A DNA stretch of 64,000 nt from Bacteroidota bacterium. GTDB taxonomy: Bacteria > Bacteroidota > Bacteroidia > UKL13-3. Position 1 is the first letter of the stretch. Each line of letters starts with the position of its first letter. Below the pieces are notes generated by a model. The model was not told the origin of the DNA and made no database searches. It saw only the letters and a program-made list of their open reading frames with translations. The translations under genes and the position numbers were made by a program. The stretch spans positions 62,001 through 126,000 of the forward strand of contig JAIXWD010000007.1 of NCBI GenBank assembly GCA_027482225.1. The letters run 5' to 3'. This document shows positions 52,734-60,482 of the stretch, one piece after another.

Positions 52734-54182
52734 TTAAGGTAGCAATGTGCTTTTTGCACAACCACCTCTGGTAATATTGCCTTCTTGCAATACAATATCT
52801 GAATGTAAAAATTGAGCTGCGGCCCTCGACTCGTTTACCTTAACGGCACTTCTAGCCATCATATTTTCTTCAAATTCAAATAATATCTGTTTTCTTAATC
52901 CCACATCTCGCCATTCGGCAGATGGTTTGCAATTAATGGCTATGGCTTTTGCCAGTGCAAGTGCATCTAATAAAGCTTGGTTGGCTCCTTGTCCTTTAAA
53001 AGGACTCATTGGATGAGCTGCATCACCAATTAAAGTTATTGGCCCTATATTTTTTAAGAGTGAGGTTTGGAGTAACTCCCTGTCGTAAACTGGATAACCT
53101 GAAATTTGAGTATCTTGTGTTGCTGCTAAAATATCTGGTATGGGTTGATGCCATTGTGTTCTGCGACAGGCTTCTTTTTTTAGTGCTGCTGCACCTTGGG
53201 CACTCAATTCTATTGCTTCTGCCTCGGTTAGTGGGAAACTAAGCTGCCACATAATTGAGTCGGCAGAATAAGGCATCATATAAATGCGCTCATGTCCATT
53301 GGCTGTTTGAAATACTGTTGCCGAATCGAGCAAGGAACTATGAATATGTTTTAGGTCTCTTAAATTGCAAATACCTAATATTACGATACAACCTAGGTAA
53401 TTCAATGGGGACATTTCTTCGCCAATAGTTAATCTACGTAATACACTTCTAATACCATCAGCTCCCACCACCAAATCGGCAGATGCATGTTTTGTAGTTT
53501 CATTAACAGTAAAGGTCAATTCTACTTTGTTTTGGGCCGTATTTTTTATAGCGGTAAGTTGATGCCCCCATTTTATATTGTCATGTTGGCCAAGTTGATT
53601 CAGTAAAGTCTTTCGCAAAGCTTGGCGAGCAATGTGTATATTGTGTATGTGGCTTTTTCTGGGTAAAGCATTGGGGTTGGTTTCCATCCATTTTCTCATT
53701 CCCCATTCGCCTAAAACTTTTCCTTCTATATTGTGCACCACATGTTTGGTAGAAACTATTCCATCATTTAAAGTTAAAATACCAAGCCCTGATAAGGCTT
53801 TGCTGGCTTGTTGTAGGGTTAGTCCATATCCTTGCGAACGTGCATCAAAACTATTATCACGCTCATATAAAGTAAATGGAATACCCCTGTGCAAACAAGC
53901 TACAGCAAGCGCAACACCACCAATGCCTCCTCCAATAATGGCCACATGAGGGTAATGATGGGTATCGGCTTCAGGAGGTTTAGCAGCAGGAATTAAGCCT
54001 TTGCCTGCACAAGCTAAACAGTTTTCTAGATGAAATTTAGTGGGATTGACCTCAGCCGCTTCAATGGTTTTTAACAAGGTATGATGACGCTTTTTCGCTG
54101 AGTTTTTAATCACCCGATTTTTTTTTCCGAGTCCTTTACATTCCTCACAAACTGTCCAATCAAAAGCCAATAGTTTCTCCAT
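52734..54182 (-). CDS. FAD-dependent monooxygenase with N-terminal DnaJ-type Cys motifs
   Basis: A 482-residue flavoprotein. The FAD-binding Rossmann motif VAIIGGGIGGVALAVACL starts near residue 80, far later than usual. A DLVVGADGIRSVLRR motif (DG motif) follows, and GDAAHPMSPFKGQGANQALLDA near 395 is the GD motif. It is therefore a group A aromatic-type hydroxylase or related oxidase. The first 65 residues carry two perfect CxxCxGxG repeats (CEECKGLG, Cys12/15, and CLACAGKG, Cys55/58), the pattern of the DnaJ zinc centre. Substrate unknown. No neighbour points to a pathway. Confidence 0.85.
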   Translation of the reverse strand: MEKLLAFDWTVCEECKGLGKKNRVIKNSAKKRHHTLLKTIEAAEVNPTKFHLENCLACAGKGLIPAAKPPEADTHHYPHVAIIGGGIGGVALAVACLHRGIPFTLYERDNSFDARSQGYGLTLQQASKALSGLGILTLNDGIVSTKHVVHNIEGKVLGEWGMRKWMETNPNALPRKSHIHNIHIARQALRKTLLNQLGQHDNIKWGHQLTAIKNTAQNKVELTFTVNETTKHASADLVVGADGIRSVLRRLTIGEEMSPLNYLGCIVILGICNLRDLKHIHSSLLDSATVFQTANGHERIYMMPYSADSIMWQLSFPLTEAEAIELSAQGAAALKKEACRRTQWHQPIPDILAATQDTQISGYPVYDRELLQTSLLKNIGPITLIGDAAHPMSPFKGQGANQALLDALALAKAIAINCKPSAEWRDVGLRKQILFEFEENMMARSAVKVNESRAAAQFLHSDIVLQEGNITRGGCAKSTLLP

Positions 54183-54360
54183 TCTTGTTTAACCTTAATT
54201 GTTGCCTTTACTATGCTATAAAACTTTATTTAAAGCAAATATAAAGGTTGTGGTGGGTTGTTGGTTTTGGCGTTCGCAGTTTCGATGTTATTGAAGATTG
54301 GCTTTGATTAAAGTGAAATAAATAATATAATGTAAATATTTAATGAAAACTGAAGCGTTG

Positions 54361-54969
54361 TTAGCTTGCGTTGTTCTTTTTTAATCGTCTAAAAACAACC
54401 AATCCAATAATTATAAGCAGTACACCCCCAATAATAACATAAAATGATTTTAACAACGAACCTTTATTTTCTATGACCATCCATTTGTTGTTTTCAAAGG
54501 CTAATGTTACCTCTTGTTTGTTGTCGTTGTTTAATATAAATTGGTGTTGAGGTTTATCTTTTAAAGACAAAATGAACTCACATTGATTGTTATGAATATC
54601 TTTAAAAAAGGTATTTTTAAGGTATATCGATTCAACCTCATTAGACATTGTTCCTAGCAAGGCAAAAATTGTTGTTTCATGTCCAAGAATAACCCTTGGG
54701 TTGATGAGTTTTACAGAATCACCATTTATTATTAAAAAACAATTGGCTGTAAAATGTTTAATTGCTAATGCGGCAAATTCTTCTGGCGATTTAAATGCAC
54801 CTTTTTTAAAATGAAAGTCCACCTCACCTTCAAATGCGGTGAGGGAACTTTTTAAGACCAATACCTTTTTACCATTTTGTTCATAAATCATCAGGTTTGA
54901 TAAGTCAGGCTGATGCGCAAAAGCAATATTTACATAAAATAGGATTAGCGATAAAAGTCTTAACTTCAT
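54361..54969 (-). CDS. Exported hypothetical protein with C-terminal membrane helix
   Basis: A 202-residue protein with a signal peptide (residues 1-18, ending near IAFAHQ) and one C-terminal transmembrane helix (about 173-192, SFYVIIGGVLLIIIGLVVF) followed by a basic tail. Topology should therefore place the middle in the periplasm. That middle is mostly beta strands (KVLVLKSSLTAFEGEVDFHF, NGDSVKLINPRVIL). I recognise no family. It starts 18 bases after the YHYH gene stop, so the pair is probably one operon. Confidence 0.72.
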   Translation of the reverse strand: MKLRLLSLILFYVNIAFAHQPDLSNLMIYEQNGKKVLVLKSSLTAFEGEVDFHFKKGAFKSPEEFAALAIKHFTANCFLIINGDSVKLINPRVILGHETTIFALLGTMSNEVESIYLKNTFFKDIHNNQCEFILSLKDKPQHQFILNNDNKQEVTLAFENNKWMVIENKGSLLKSFYVIIGGVLLIIIGLVVFRRLKKNNAS

Positions 54970-54987
54970 TGGTATAATGATGAGTTG

Positions 54988-55983
54988 CTATTTTGCGTAT
55001 GCACCAGCTAAACTGTTAATAAAGTTATTAGCTCCTGCTTTATCAACATGATAATGATAACCTCTGGTAATATCATAATGTCCGCGACTTGCATCTAAAT
55101 CGCTGTATTCAGTTCCAGCTGCACTTAATCTCTCATACAATCCAAATCCATCTAATGCATAACCAATCATACCTGCATGTCCATCTGTTTGAGTAATTTT
55201 AGTTGATTTACCTGTAGCAGCATGGTAGTGGTAACCAGCACCCATATTTATGTGTCCACCAGCATCATCAAATGGGGCTAATGTATAAGCGCCTAAAATG
55301 GCACTCACAGGAGCAGGTGCGTCAAATACAACACCATTAAATGCAATTCCTCTTGTTGTTGGGGCAGTAGAACCTGGTCCAGCACCAAAGCTAACTGGTG
55401 ATGTTAGTTTTACAGGAGTTACAGGAATATAGATGGTTTTTGTTAACGTAGATACATAAGAAGGTAAGCACTCTACACAGTAGTTTTTATATTCAACACC
55501 AACATTTGGGTTAGCTGCAGCTTGGCATGCTGCTTGGGTTAATGTTTTTGTAATTACACCTGTACTTACATTGTACATTTGCCAAGTTGTGTTGTTATAA
55601 AACGTGGCTAAGTTTTTTATAAATGCACCATCCACATCATATACATTTCCATTTTCTAACCAAATGCCTCCTAATGTTGCATTATCACTTATATTATTTG
55701 GACACCAAGGTCCTTGCACGTGGTCTGTAGGCGTGCTTTTGGTAACTATTTTGTAGCAATCTGCGGTAGTTCCGGTAGATAGCGTGCGAGAAACAATTGT
55801 AATTGGCTCGGCTAAACCTCCTGAGAGGAAATTACTCGATAGCACTTTTATTACCGTTTCGTCAGTAACAGACGCAGCAGTGCTGTTGGTAGTATCATCA
55901 TCCTTACTACAAGAAATAAAAGCACAAACAAGTGCAGCAAATAATAAATTTTTTAAAGACATTTTACTTATATTAAGGTTCAT
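54988..55983 (-). CDS. YHYH-domain lipoprotein
   Basis: About 331 residues. The N-terminus is a lipoprotein signal (LLFAALVCAFISC). A Ser/Thr/Asp-rich linker follows and then a YHYH domain: GYHYHAATGK, HAGMIGYALDGFGLYE and a second GYHYHVDKAG. Several cysteine pairs (CYKIV, CPNN, CQAA, CVEC) suit an exported, disulphide-bonded protein. The YHYH family occurs in marine and aquatic bacteria and has no established function. Two start candidates exist (55983 and 55962); the ATG at 56049 adds residues before the signal and is unlikely. Confidence 0.83.
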   Translation of the reverse strand: MNLNISKMSLKNLLFAALVCAFISCSKDDDTTNSTAASVTDETVIKVLSSNFLSGGLAEPITIVSRTLSTGTTADCYKIVTKSTPTDHVQGPWCPNNISDNATLGGIWLENGNVYDVDGAFIKNLATFYNNTTWQMYNVSTGVITKTLTQAACQAAANPNVGVEYKNYCVECLPSYVSTLTKTIYIPVTPVKLTSPVSFGAGPGSTAPTTRGIAFNGVVFDAPAPVSAILGAYTLAPFDDAGGHINMGAGYHYHAATGKSTKITQTDGHAGMIGYALDGFGLYERLSAAGTEYSDLDASRGHYDITRGYHYHVDKAGANNFINSLAGAYAK

Positions 55984-56049
55984 AATTATGTTTGACGATT
56001 TTTCAAAAAATAACCTGCTTTCAAATTTACCAGTTTTAAAGGTTAACAT

Positions 56050-56427
56050 AAAAACTAGAATAGGTTCGTTTTTAGCTTTTTCATGCTAGCGTAGAGCTGA
56101 ACAAACTTCGGTAATAATACAACGGTTTATTAGAATTACAAAAGTTGAAGTTTACACATTAGACTTGCTTTTACAAAAACATGTTTTGCGTAAGTTTAGT
56201 AATTAAGCAATATTTTGTTTTCAAAACTATCATAACCCCAATTTTACACCCTATTTCCATTCTTTTTAATCTAATATTCTCAATAATAAAAAAGGGCAAC
56301 ACATGTATTTAACATGCATTGCCCCAATAAAAAAACAATTTACCAACTAAAAAAAGTAACCTAATTTGTAATCAAGAAGTTTGTCGCTATGGCTGCAAAG
56401 CCAATAAGAAATGGAGTTGAAATGTTA
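56050..56427. other. Intergenic region between YHYH lipoprotein and SRPBCC genes
   Basis: About 380 bases, both flanking genes on the minus strand. It holds the terminator at 56288-56324 and otherwise nothing I recognise. Confidence 0.5.
56288..56324 (-). terminator. Terminator downstream of the SRPBCC gene
   Basis: GGGCAACACATGT (56294-56306) pairs with ACATGCATTGCCC (56312-56324) at 11 of 13 positions. On the minus strand it is followed by six T. Confidence 0.75.
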
Positions 56428-56883
56428 TTACCCGAAAATTTCTGTTAGTTTTTGTTCGCGGTATTTAAAAATTTGTGTTACACGTTTTTCAATAAACATG
56501 GCATTGATTAAAGGTTCTAATATCCATCCTGGAGATAAAAATTCTACACGATCCAACATCTCTGTTCTGCCATCTCCTAAATCTTTAAAAGAGTGTGTGT
56601 GGTGCCAACGCACATATGGACCTTTTATCTGTTCGTCAATAAATTGGTGTGGAGGGTTCCATGTGCTTATTTTTGTTTTCCAATTAAAAGGAATACCGTT
56701 TAATTTAATTCTATATTCAATTAAAGTACCAGGAAACATTTTAATGGGCATGGGTGTAAGAATTTTAAATTCTAACTCGGGTGGCGTTAAAGCATTTAGG
56801 TTTTCGGCCTTGCTAAAAAAATCAAATACCACATCCAGTGGCTTATTAATAATGGTAATGGTTTCAAGTATATGTGGTTTCAT
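56428..56883 (-). CDS. SRPBCC-family protein (polyketide cyclase/START-like fold)
   Basis: A 151-residue soluble protein. The N-terminus (ETITIINKPLDVVFDFFSKAENL) and TPPELEFKILTP are characteristic of the SRPBCC ligand-binding fold. FPGTLIEYRIKLNGIPFNWKTKI and FIDEQIKGPYVRWHHTHSF follow. The fold binds hydrophobic ligands in a deep pocket; some homologues are annotated as cell division inhibitors. It is divergent from the uup-like gene and ends in its own terminator. Confidence 0.87.
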   Translation of the reverse strand: MKPHILETITIINKPLDVVFDFFSKAENLNALTPPELEFKILTPMPIKMFPGTLIEYRIKLNGIPFNWKTKISTWNPPHQFIDEQIKGPYVRWHHTHSFKDLGDGRTEMLDRVEFLSPGWILEPLINAMFIEKRVTQIFKYREQKLTEIFG

Positions 56884-56952
56884 TTTTTAGTTTGATGCTT
56901 ATTAAATTCATCAACACAAATAAAGACAATTAAAAAGCCTAACTGTTTTAAC

Positions 56953-56960
56953 TACCTTTG
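56953..56960 (+). promoter_or_regulatory. -7 promoter box immediately before the Uup-like gene
   Basis: TACCTTTG matches TAnnTTTG and ends four bases before the GTG start at 56965, leaving almost no leader. Confidence 0.6.
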
Positions 56961-56964
56961 CAAT

Positions 56965-58866
56965 GTGAATTATTTACGTGCAGAAAACTTGAACAAACGA
57001 TATGGCGATAGGATATTGTTTGAAAACCTAACGTTAACCATAGAAAAAGGCGATAAAATTGCATTAATCGCTAAAAATGGTACAGGAAAAACCAATTTGT
57101 TAAACATATTAGCAGGACTAGATACCAGTGATGGAGAAGGTAAGGTTATTACTGACAAAAATATACAGGTAGCTTATTTGCCGCAAGAACCTTATTTGGA
57201 TCCTAAATTAAATGTTTGGGACGCGCTGTTTAATAGCAACAACGAATTGCTTAAAGCCGTTGCCGAATATGAAGAGGTAATGCGTGTTTCTGAAACCAAC
57301 CATGACGAAGCCACCATGCTTAAGTTGCAATATGCAATGGAAAAAATGGATTTACTTAATGCTTGGGATTACGAAAGTCGTATCAAATTAATTCTAACAA
57401 AATTAAGTATAACCCGCTACGATCAGCCAGTTACTATGCTAAGTGGTGGACAACGTAAACGTTTAGCTTTGGCACGCATTTTAATTCAAACTCCCGATTT
57501 AATTATAATGGATGAGCCTACTAACCATCTTGATGTAGAGATGATTGAGTGGCTTGAAGGTTACCTTAAAAGTGCTGATGTTACTTTGTTTTTAGTTACC
57601 CACGATAGGTACTTTTTAGATGCAGTTTGTAACGAAATTATAGAGTTAGAAAACAACCAACTTTACACATATAAAGGCAATTATGCTTATTTTATGGAGA
57701 AAAAGGAGGAGCGTATTTTTAAAGAAGGTAGAGAAATTGATAAAGCCCGTAATTTATTTAGAAAAGAGTTAGAATGGATGCGTAAGCAACCCAGGGCAAG
57801 AGGTACCAAACAAAAAGCCCGTATTGACGCCTTTTACGAAACCAAAGAAAAAGCCAGCCAAAAATTAGAAAATTATAAGGTAGAGTTAGACATGAAAATG
57901 CAACGCCTTGGTGGTAAAATAATTGAACTTCATCATGTTAACAAGACTTATCCAGGTTTAAAAATTATTGATGACTTTAGTTACATGTTTAGACCAGGCG
58001 AGCGTGTTGGTATTATAGGTAAAAATGGTGTTGGTAAAAGTACCTTTTTAAATACCCTAATGGAGCTTGATACGCCAGATAGTGGGCATATTAGTAAGGG
58101 AGATACTGTGGTTTATGGTTATTACTCGCAAAAAGGTTTAGAGATTAAAGAAGATAAACGTGTGCTTGATGTGGTGAAAGACATTGCAGAGGTTATAGAA
58201 TTGGGCAGGGGCGAGCAAGTAACTGCCACACAATTGTGTAAGCGATTTTTGTTTGATGATAAAATGCAGCACACATACGTGAGCAAATTAAGTGGTGGTG
58301 AACGCAGAAGACTGTTTTTATTAACTGTATTAATAAAAAATCCTAACTTTTTAGTACTGGATGAACCAACAAACGACTTAGATATTCAAACCTTAAATGT
58401 ATTGGAAGATTTTTTAGAGAGTTATAAAGGTTGTTTGGTAATTGTAACCCACGATAGGTACTTTATGGATAAACTGGTTGAACACTTGTTTATTTTTGAA
58501 GGTGAAGGTAAAATACGTGATTTTAATGGCAATTATCAAGATTACTTAGACGAGCAGGAAGAAAAACGTAACGCAGCTAAATTGGCACAACAAACGCCTA
58601 AAGTAGTAAAGGTTGATGTGTCGGTAGCTGCTACAGAAACAGTAAAAGCACCTATTAAACGAAAGCTAAGTTTTAAAGAACAACAAGAGTTGGATGCACT
58701 AAATAAAGATATTCCAGATCTAGAGTTAAAGAAACTAGAGTGGAGCGCCAAATTAATTGCCGGTAGTAGTAATCATGAAGATTTAATGAAGTGGAGCAGG
58801 GCAGTAGAGGAAATTAACGCACAGCTTGACGAAAAAGGAATGCGCTGGCTTGAACTAAGCGAATAA
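56965..58866 (+). CDS. ABC-F ATPase, Uup-like
   Basis: A 633-residue tandem ATPase. The first domain has LIAKNGTGKTNLL, LSGGQRKRLALARIL and LIIMDEPTNHLD. The second has IIGKNGVGKSTFL, LSGGERRRLFLLTVL and FLVLDEPTNDLD. The inter-domain linker carries the arginine-rich WMRKQPRARGTKQKAR typical of Uup. A lysine/glutamate coiled-coil tail follows 560 or so. Uup binds branched DNA and affects transposon excision in E. coli, and ABC-F members also act on ribosomes. The GTG start at 56965 matches the family N-terminus; an ATG two bases earlier is out of frame. A terminator follows. Confidence 0.94.
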   Translation: MNYLRAENLNKRYGDRILFENLTLTIEKGDKIALIAKNGTGKTNLLNILAGLDTSDGEGKVITDKNIQVAYLPQEPYLDPKLNVWDALFNSNNELLKAVAEYEEVMRVSETNHDEATMLKLQYAMEKMDLLNAWDYESRIKLILTKLSITRYDQPVTMLSGGQRKRLALARILIQTPDLIIMDEPTNHLDVEMIEWLEGYLKSADVTLFLVTHDRYFLDAVCNEIIELENNQLYTYKGNYAYFMEKKEERIFKEGREIDKARNLFRKELEWMRKQPRARGTKQKARIDAFYETKEKASQKLENYKVELDMKMQRLGGKIIELHHVNKTYPGLKIIDDFSYMFRPGERVGIIGKNGVGKSTFLNTLMELDTPDSGHISKGDTVVYGYYSQKGLEIKEDKRVLDVVKDIAEVIELGRGEQVTATQLCKRFLFDDKMQHTYVSKLSGGERRRLFLLTVLIKNPNFLVLDEPTNDLDIQTLNVLEDFLESYKGCLVIVTHDRYFMDKLVEHLFIFEGEGKIRDFNGNYQDYLDEQEEKRNAAKLAQQTPKVVKVDVSVAATETVKAPIKRKLSFKEQQELDALNKDIPDLELKKLEWSAKLIAGSSNHEDLMKWSRAVEEINAQLDEKGMRWLELSE

Positions 58867-58887
58867 TAATATTAGGTGTTATTCATG

Positions 58888-58921
58888 GCCCGAATAGGTT
58901 TATACTTATTCGGGCTTTTTT
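58888..58921 (+). terminator. Terminator after the Uup-like gene
   Basis: GCCCGAATA (58888-58896) pairs with TATTCGGGC (58907-58915), followed by a T-run. Confidence 0.92.
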
Positions 58922-59204
58922 ATGTGTATTTGGGCCAGTTTGGCAGCAATAACAAATGTAAATAGTCTTAAAACGTGTTAAATAGACTTGTTTACCGTTG
59001 TTAAATTAGATACTATTTATTAAATAAAATATATGTAAATCAGTTATTTATGATATTGAATATAAAGTGTTAATAAATGCTTATAATTAACATTTGTTTT
59101 GCATATTGTTTACAAAAGTTAACTCGGGTATACAATTGTTAATAAGGCGGTTAACATATGTTTTAAATGATACATAGCTCATTAAATATCAATATTTTAT
59201 AAAT
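58922..59204. promoter_or_regulatory. Upstream region of XRE regulator with repeated GTTAA boxes
   Basis: An AT-rich stretch with many GTTAA/TTAAC boxes in both orientations, including GTTAAC at 59119-59124 and 59151-59156. Clustering before a helix-turn-helix gene suggests autoregulation. Confidence 0.4.
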
Positions 59205-59654
59205 ATGGATGAACTTAACAAACGTATTGTAGAGATTATGGTTCGTTTTAACCACTCTAAATCTTCTTTAGCTACCGAGTTGGGGGTTTCTTTACCACTT
59301 ATAACCCACATTACCACCGGACGTAACAAGCCTGGAATTGAATTACTTCAACGTGTTTTGCTGCGTTTTCCTGATATAAACCCCAATTGGTTGTTTTTGG
59401 GTGATGGAGATATGATGAAGCCTGAACCTAAACAAGTGGATATAACACCGGTTTTAATGAAAATGAACGAACTTAATGACTTGGTAAATAAAGCATTAAA
59501 TGTAAATAAAACCATGGTCGATTACCACAAACTTTTGCTTGATGAGGTGTTGCATCTGCAGGAAATGAGTATTCAAATTCAACATTCAACCCACGATTTA
59601 GATCAGTTGAAAGTAAAGCTGGAGAATATAAAAGAAGATCTTAGAAATATTTAA
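59205..59654 (+). CDS. XRE-type helix-turn-helix regulator
   Basis: A 149-residue DNA-binding protein. Residues 5-70 form a Cro/CI-type HTH: FNHSKSSLATELGVSLPLITHITTGRNKP (about 15-43) holds the two core helices, and LLQRVLLRFPDINPNWLFLGDGDM is the frequent phage-repressor-like continuation. The remaining 80 residues are a coiled coil, likely for dimerisation. The gene stands alone with a long AT-rich upstream region holding repeated GTTAA boxes. Target genes unknown. Confidence 0.87.
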   Translation: MDELNKRIVEIMVRFNHSKSSLATELGVSLPLITHITTGRNKPGIELLQRVLLRFPDINPNWLFLGDGDMMKPEPKQVDITPVLMKMNELNDLVNKALNVNKTMVDYHKLLLDEVLHLQEMSIQIQHSTHDLDQLKVKLENIKEDLRNI

Positions 59655-59807
59655 AGTATTAATACATATTTATTAATTTAAATTATTGATTTAAAGATAT
59701 AAAAGTTTATTAATATACACATGTATTAAACTGTATTTTATCTTCATTTAATCCAATAACACTATACATAGTCACTTTGTCAGTAATTTAAAAATGCGTA
59801 ATTTGGG

Positions 59808-59815
59808 TATATTTG
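59808..59815 (+). promoter_or_regulatory. -7 promoter box before the AHSA1-like gene
   Basis: TATATTTG matches TAnnTTTG, 19 bases before the ATG at 59835. Confidence 0.55.
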
Positions 59816-59834
59816 AAGCCACAAAATACAAACA

Positions 59835-60224
59835 ATGAAAGATTTTAAGAAATACTACCAAATAGAAGCTGCACCTGAAGAAGTTTATGCTGCATTAACC
59901 AACCCAGCAACTATATCACTTTGGACAGGTGACCATGCTGAGATGAAACCAGAGGTTGGAACCGAATTTAGTATGTGGGATGGCAGCATAGTTGGTAAAA
60001 TACTTGAATTAGTAGAAGGAAAGTTGATTGTACAACAATGGTATTTTGGTGAAAACGAAACAGATACACCTTCTATTGTTACCATTAAATTGCATGACGA
60101 TAATGGTGATACTTCATTGGAATTGCGCCACACCAATATACCAGATGAAGATTATGCGGATATTGTTGATGGTTGGAATGATACCTACATGGCCGATTTA
60201 ATTGACTTTTACGAGGAGGATTAA
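59835..60224 (+). CDS. SRPBCC/AHSA1-like small protein
   Basis: A 129-residue acidic protein. YYQIEAAPEEVYAALTNPATISLWTGDHAEM and VGTEFSMWDG (positions about 7-52) match the activator-of-Hsp90 homologue branch of the SRPBCC fold. The C-terminal helix has DDYADIVDGWNDTY-type acidic residues. There is no signal peptide or catalytic motif. It stands alone between the XRE regulator and copA. Ligand unknown. Confidence 0.85.
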   Translation: MKDFKKYYQIEAAPEEVYAALTNPATISLWTGDHAEMKPEVGTEFSMWDGSIVGKILELVEGKLIVQQWYFGENETDTPSIVTIKLHDDNGDTSLELRHTNIPDEDYADIVDGWNDTYMADLIDFYEED

Positions 60225-60482
60225 TCTCGTAATTACTTTTTAAGTTCTTACAGATTTGACTATTGATCGTTGTTCTTCATGACATTAATTAACTAAATAC
60301 ACTTTACAATTTGGATCTCTAATACTTTTTGCAGCATAAGTTGTAAATTTATAAACCATTCAAATTACTTTGTGTATACCTTTTAATAGCGTTTATTAAT
60401 AAAATCGCATAACTCAGCTACTAAATTCTGTAACGGGTTATCCTTAATCTATCGCATATTTGTAACTTTATTTTAGCCCAAA

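Noticed and set aside
56411-56890. 159-codon plus-strand frame
   Set aside because: Fully antisense to the SRPBCC gene, which has clear family motifs; no homology recognised.
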